Shown here piece after piece: positions 6,301 through 9,946 of a stretch of DNA of 9,946 nt; position 1 is the first letter of the stretch; each line of letters begins with the position of its first letter. This DNA is from Candidatus Zhuqueibacterota bacterium (lineage in GTDB: Bacteria; KSB1; UBA2214). The stretch is from contig JAKJDB010000055.1 of NCBI GenBank assembly GCA_022706175.1, positions 1 through 9,946 of the forward strand, given 5' to 3'. Under the pieces are notes generated by a model. That model made no database searches and was not told where the DNA came from. It worked only from the letters and a program-made list of their open reading frames with translations. The position numbers were made by a program, and so were the translations under genes.

Positions 6301-9300
6301 GTGAGGACGCTGATTCACAAGTTCTTTTTTTTAATCCTTACAGCTTTGGCCGCGGGCAGACCGCTGCAGTCGCAGAGCCCCATGCTGAGCCTGGATCCTG
6401 TGCCGGAAACGATCAACGCGATTCGATTTGATCCATCCTATTATTACAACGCTTCTGAGCGCGTCAACGTTCTGGCGGATAATCTCGCGCAGCGATGGCA
6501 GGCCAACGGTGTCACTACGGTCTTTTACAAGGCCTATGACCCGGCCTACGGCGCCAAGTACCGGACCGATTATGATCTGAATGTAGAAGCGGATTATGGC
6601 CGTCAGAATCTGCTAAAACATATGATCAAGGCATGTTCAAGCCGAGGCATTCAGGTCATGGCCTGGATACCTGCCTTTCAGCATAAAGCGGCGTGGGACA
6701 AACATCCGCATTGGCGGGTCAAAAATGCGGACGGCAGCGATTATCGCCTCAACGATACAAGCTATCCGCTCTGCGCCGCTAATCCGGAGGTGCGCGACTG
6801 GTGGCTCGGTTTCATACGCGACCTGCTGGACCACTATCCAGGGCTGGCAGGAGTGGATATCGGCGAGCCGGTAGTCGCCTGGCAGAGCGCCTATTGCGGC
6901 TGCGCCTCCTGCGCACGGCAAAAAACAGAAAGCGGCTGGAACGACGTCTCTGCCCTTGGATTGAATAAAACGTTGCTGGCCGGATTTGAACTCATCCACT
7001 CCCATAAAAAGATCGCGTGCGTCACATCGGTGGTCAGCCCGAAGGCCGATGGCGCCGTCTATACGCCGGCTGAACAGCGCGGCTATACGGGTTTTGATCT
7101 GAATGCGTTGCTCGACAGTGAGCAACGGCCGGATTGGATCAGCCTCGAGCTGATGTGGCAACAGTGGGCCGATCTCTACCAAAATCCTGTTCTTTTCTCA
7201 CCGAACTGGGTCAAACAAGCGGCTGCCGCTGTAAAAAATCAAGTGGCCGAACGCAGCCGATTGCTCGCCCACCTTGAATTAACGCCGTTTGGCCGGCAGG
7301 GTGTGGATGCCTCGCAATTGCAACAAAGCATGCTCGCCGCCAAAGAAGCGAACGTGGTTGACATCGACCTCTACGATAGCCACCAGATCGATCGCGATGA
7401 CGTTTGGCCCGCGGTCAAAGAGGGATTCCGCCGGCAGATCATCCGCCGCGCCCTTATCGTCAGCGACCCTCTTGGTGAAAACGACGCACGCCAGGTGGCC
7501 GGCCTGCTCAGCCATTTTCAAACCGAGACGGAAATTTTTCTGTTGCCGAAGGACGGCGCTTACACGCCTGGAAAGATGCAAAATCAGGACCTGCTTTTCT
7601 ACATCGGTGTTGATCCGAAATTCAGCATTCCCCATTCTTTTCTCCAGGAGGCCGCAGGCTTTGACGGCGTCCTCGCCTGGATCCATTTCGGCATCGATCA
7701 GTACCTGAAGCAACCTGAAACAGCCGATTACGGCTTTCAGCATGCCGGCTCGGCCTTTGATTCCTCGTGGAACCGTGTGCGTTATAAATCAGCCCTGCTG
7801 TTCAAGCAGGATCCGGATTTCAACCGGCTGTCGATTCAGGACAGCAGCCGATGCAAGGTCCATGCTTGGTTGGAAAACGGCAACGACCGCCTGCCCTATG
7901 CCGTGCACAGCGGCAACCTGTGGTATTTAGCGGATCTGACCACCGCCTTTGTGCTGGAAGGCGGCAGTTACATCGTCTTTGCCGATCTGCTGCATGAGAT
8001 CGTCGGGCAAAATCATTGTTCCAATCTGCTGGCCATGGTGCGCATCGAGGACCTGTCGCCGCTCTCGGATGTCGCTTCCCTGCGGCGCATCGCAGATTAT
8101 CTGTACAGCCAGGATGTTCCCTTTTCCATCTCGCTGGTTCCCTTTTACCTGGATCCGGCGAACAACACCGCCGCCTCGCTTTCCGATCAGCCGGAATTTG
8201 TCGCCGCGATCCAGTACATGGTCCGCAAAGGCGGGGTGATCGTCATGCACGGCAACACCCACCAGTATCGCGGCGAGACCACCTCGGATTACGAGTTCTG
8301 GGATATGATGAACGACAGCCCGCTGTTCTCCGATTCGCGCGAATACGTGCGTGAACGGCTCGAATCCGGCATGGAGGAATTGGCGAAAAACGGACTGTTC
8401 CCGATCACCTGGGAGACGCCGCATTACGGCGCCTCCCAGCTCGACTATGCGGTGATCAACGGTTATTTCAGTTCCGCTTATGAGCGCCGACAGACCATCG
8501 ATCTGCACGGATCGGATCAGCTGGTTCCGTGGTTGATCTACCGTCACGCGGCGGGCGGAAAAATCATCCCTGAAAACCTGGGCTATATCCCGCTCAGCCG
8601 GCAGGAGGCCGGACCGCTGCTCGAGGCAGCGCGCAACCATTCGGCGCTGCGCGACGGCATCGCCAGCTTCTTCTTCCATCCCTTTGTCGATCTCAACGTG
8701 CTGAAAGAGATCATCCCGCGCATGAAACAAATGGGCTATCGTTTTACCGATCCACGCCATACCAGCCAACAGGTTCGCGGAAAAACCTTTCGCGTCCTCA
8801 CCGGCAGCGGCGACATCGAGCTGCCGCTCGCCTCCTCTTACCTGCGCGAATTTTATCTGGACCCGCATGGCATGGTCCGCGATGAAACTTTTTCACAGCG
8901 GCCGGCCGGCGACACCCTGCGCAAAACGATCACGGCGCCTGAGGGATGGATCTATGTCGCGCAAGCCGTAGCCGCGAAACCGAAAGGACGGATCGCCGAT
9001 CTTCTCAGCGGCGTGGTCAACCGGATGCCCAGAACAGCTGATTATTTTGCAGCAAGCCAACCGTTGACCGGCCAAAATGGACAACCCGTCCTCATGGTCA
9101 TGCTTTATGACCGTGAAACGAAAGGTAGAACAGCCAGGGATCAGGATAACTGGCAACAGGCGCTGGGCAGTGTGGGCCTGGATGTTCTGCGGCTGCAGGT
9201 CGATGAATTCTTCACCGTGCCGGAGGGCGCCAACCTGATCCTGGTCCCGCATGCGGCGGCGGTCAAGCTGAAAGAGCAACAAATCCTGCTGCTCGTGCGC

Positions 9301-9946
9301 ACCGTGCAGAACGGCGCCCACCTGATCCTCGAACGGCCTTCGAATCTCAGCGCTGCCATAGGCATAACCCCGGAGGACAGCCTGTGGACCGTAACTTCGA
9401 TCGTGGATGAATACTATCCGACAGTGGCGATCCGGTGGAGTTCGACGGATACGCTCAATGAGTTCGAGACCGAATTCGATTACATCACCTATGCCTCAGA
9501 GCCGGTGTCCGGCAAACCCGTGGTGATCGGCGGCGATTACGGTAACGGCCGATATCTCTACTGGGCCACTTACTTCGATCCGGACAGCCACGGCGGATTC
9601 GGCCGTTTCCCCTTTGTCATGGAGATGCTGCGCTATCACTTTGGACTCCAGCCGCTGGTCCGCCGCGACGCCGTGGAAATCTATTTCGATCCCGGCTCAC
9701 GCGAGGACATCAGCATTGAAGATCTGATCAAACTTTGGCGCAAAAACGGTGTGCGCATCATCAACGTCGCGGGCTGGCACAGCTATCGCGACTATATCTA
9801 CGACTATGGCCGTCTCATTGAATTGGCGCATGCCAACGCCATGAGCGTCTATCTCTGGCTGGAGCTGCCGCATGTCTCGGAAAAATTCTGGCTGGATCAC
9901 CCCCAATGGCGCGAGCAAAATGCGCTGGCAGCGGATGTCGACACCT
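6301..9946 (+). CDS. Large secreted glycosidase-like / DUF2334 deacetylase-like multidomain protein (3' end outside window)
   Basis: The frame is open for 1,215 codons from GTG 6301 to the window edge. A signal peptide is visible (residues 1-25: basic start, then a hydrophobic core FFFLILTALAA), so the protein is exported. Domains, by reading: TIM-barrel glycosidase-like domain of the PgaB/GHL kind (about 40-370; FDP at 43-45, candidate acids D186 and E189, cysteines 199, 201, 204); Rossmann-like plus beta region (381-570); DUF2334, a polysaccharide-deacetylase relative (about 575-820; RIEDL 581-585, HGNTHQ 650-655, ETPHYG 705-710, FFFHP 790-794); beta region (about 829-900); glutamine-amidotransferase-like domain (about 928-1117); start of a second barrel (1124 on). 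Known PgaB and PelA proteins also join a hydrolase barrel to a deacetylase and act on exopolysaccharide. Action on an extracellular polysaccharide is inferred; the substrate is unknown. It starts a new transcription unit after the terminator at 5953. Confidence 0.85.
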   Translation, partial: MRTLIHKFFFLILTALAAGRPLQSQSPMLSLDPVPETINAIRFDPSYYYNASERVNVLADNLAQRWQANGVTTVFYKAYDPAYGAKYRTDYDLNVEADYGRQNLLKHMIKACSSRGIQVMAWIPAFQHKAAWDKHPHWRVKNADGSDYRLNDTSYPLCAANPEVRDWWLGFIRDLLDHYPGLAGVDIGEPVVAWQSAYCGCASCARQKTESGWNDVSALGLNKTLLAGFELIHSHKKIACVTSVVSPKADGAVYTPAEQRGYTGFDLNALLDSEQRPDWISLELMWQQWADLYQNPVLFSPNWVKQAAAAVKNQVAERSRLLAHLELTPFGRQGVDASQLQQSMLAAKEANVVDIDLYDSHQIDRDDVWPAVKEGFRRQIIRRALIVSDPLGENDARQVAGLLSHFQTETEIFLLPKDGAYTPGKMQNQDLLFYIGVDPKFSIPHSFLQEAAGFDGVLAWIHFGIDQYLKQPETADYGFQHAGSAFDSSWNRVRYKSALLFKQDPDFNRLSIQDSSRCKVHAWLENGNDRLPYAVHSGNLWYLADLTTAFVLEGGSYIVFADLLHEIVGQNHCSNLLAMVRIEDLSPLSDVASLRRIADYLYSQDVPFSISLVPFYLDPANNTAASLSDQPEFVAAIQYMVRKGGVIVMHGNTHQYRGETTSDYEFWDMMNDSPLFSDSREYVRERLESGMEELAKNGLFPITWETPHYGASQLDYAVINGYFSSAYERRQTIDLHGSDQLVPWLIYRHAAGGKIIPENLGYIPLSRQEAGPLLEAARNHSALRDGIASFFFHPFVDLNVLKEIIPRMKQMGYRFTDPRHTSQQVRGKTFRVLTGSGDIELPLASSYLREFYLDPHGMVRDETFSQRPAGDTLRKTITAPEGWIYVAQAVAAKPKGRIADLLSGVVNRMPRTADYFAASQPLTGQNGQPVLMVMLYDRETKGRTARDQDNWQQALGSVGLDVLRLQVDEFFTVPEGANLILVPHAAAVKLKEQQILLLVRTVQNGAHLILERPSNLSAAIGITPEDSLWTVTSIVDEYYPTVAIRWSSTDTLNEFETEFDYITYASEPVSGKPVVIGGDYGNGRYLYWATYFDPDSHGGFGRFPFVMEMLRYHFGLQPLVRRDAVEIYFDPGSREDISIEDLIKLWRKNGVRIINVAGWHSYRDYIYDYGRLIELAHANAMSVYLWLELPHVSEKFWLDHPQWREQNALAADVDT

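Noticed and set aside
7927..8868. Minus-strand open frame of 313 codons opposite the DUF2334 region
   Set aside because: The + strand frame is continuous for over 1,200 codons with recognisable domains, so this frame is a shadow.

Overview
This GC-rich bacterial window has all its recognisable genes on the + strand. It holds the 3' end of an rRNA methyltransferase gene, two major-facilitator transporters, a calcium-type P-type ATPase, and the first 1,215 codons of a very large secreted multidomain protein that runs off the right edge. I see no tRNA, rRNA, CRISPR array, transposase or phage gene. The gene content does not fix the taxonomy. The style (GC-rich housekeeping genes beside a giant secreted hydrolase-like protein) would suit an uncultivated environmental bacterium, but that is a weak inference.

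Layout. Positions 2-430 are the C-terminal third of an RsmB-type 16S rRNA m5C methyltransferase. It overlaps by 10 bases an MFS transporter (421-1599), so the two are probably co-transcribed. An AT-rich gap of 119 bases with a possible promoter precedes a 942-residue SERCA-like cation ATPase (1719-4547). The ATPase stop codon lies inside a perfect hairpin. A further gap with a consensus TATAAT leads to a NupG/XapB-family nucleoside:H+ symporter-like MFS protein, whose best start is 4693. A strong intrinsic terminator at 5953-5994 closes this block.

The 411-base gap at 5890-6300 holds that terminator, several inverted repeats and one weak small reading frame. A clean Shine-Dalgarno then precedes a GTG-started gene at 6301 that stays open to the window end. 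Its product has a signal peptide and then, in order: a TIM-barrel glycosidase-like domain of the PgaB/GHL type, a Rossmann-like and beta segment, a DUF2334 polysaccharide-deacetylase-like domain with metal-ligand-type histidines, a beta segment, a glutamine-amidotransferase-like domain, and the start of a second glycosidase-like barrel homologous to the first.

The first four genes look like ordinary housekeeping and transport functions with no obvious shared pathway. The last protein is the point of interest. A hydrolase-like barrel and a deacetylase-like domain on one secreted chain recall the PgaB and PelA exopolysaccharide-modifying proteins, but the order and the duplicated barrel differ. 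Its substrate cannot be told from this window; genes beyond the right edge would be the best clue.
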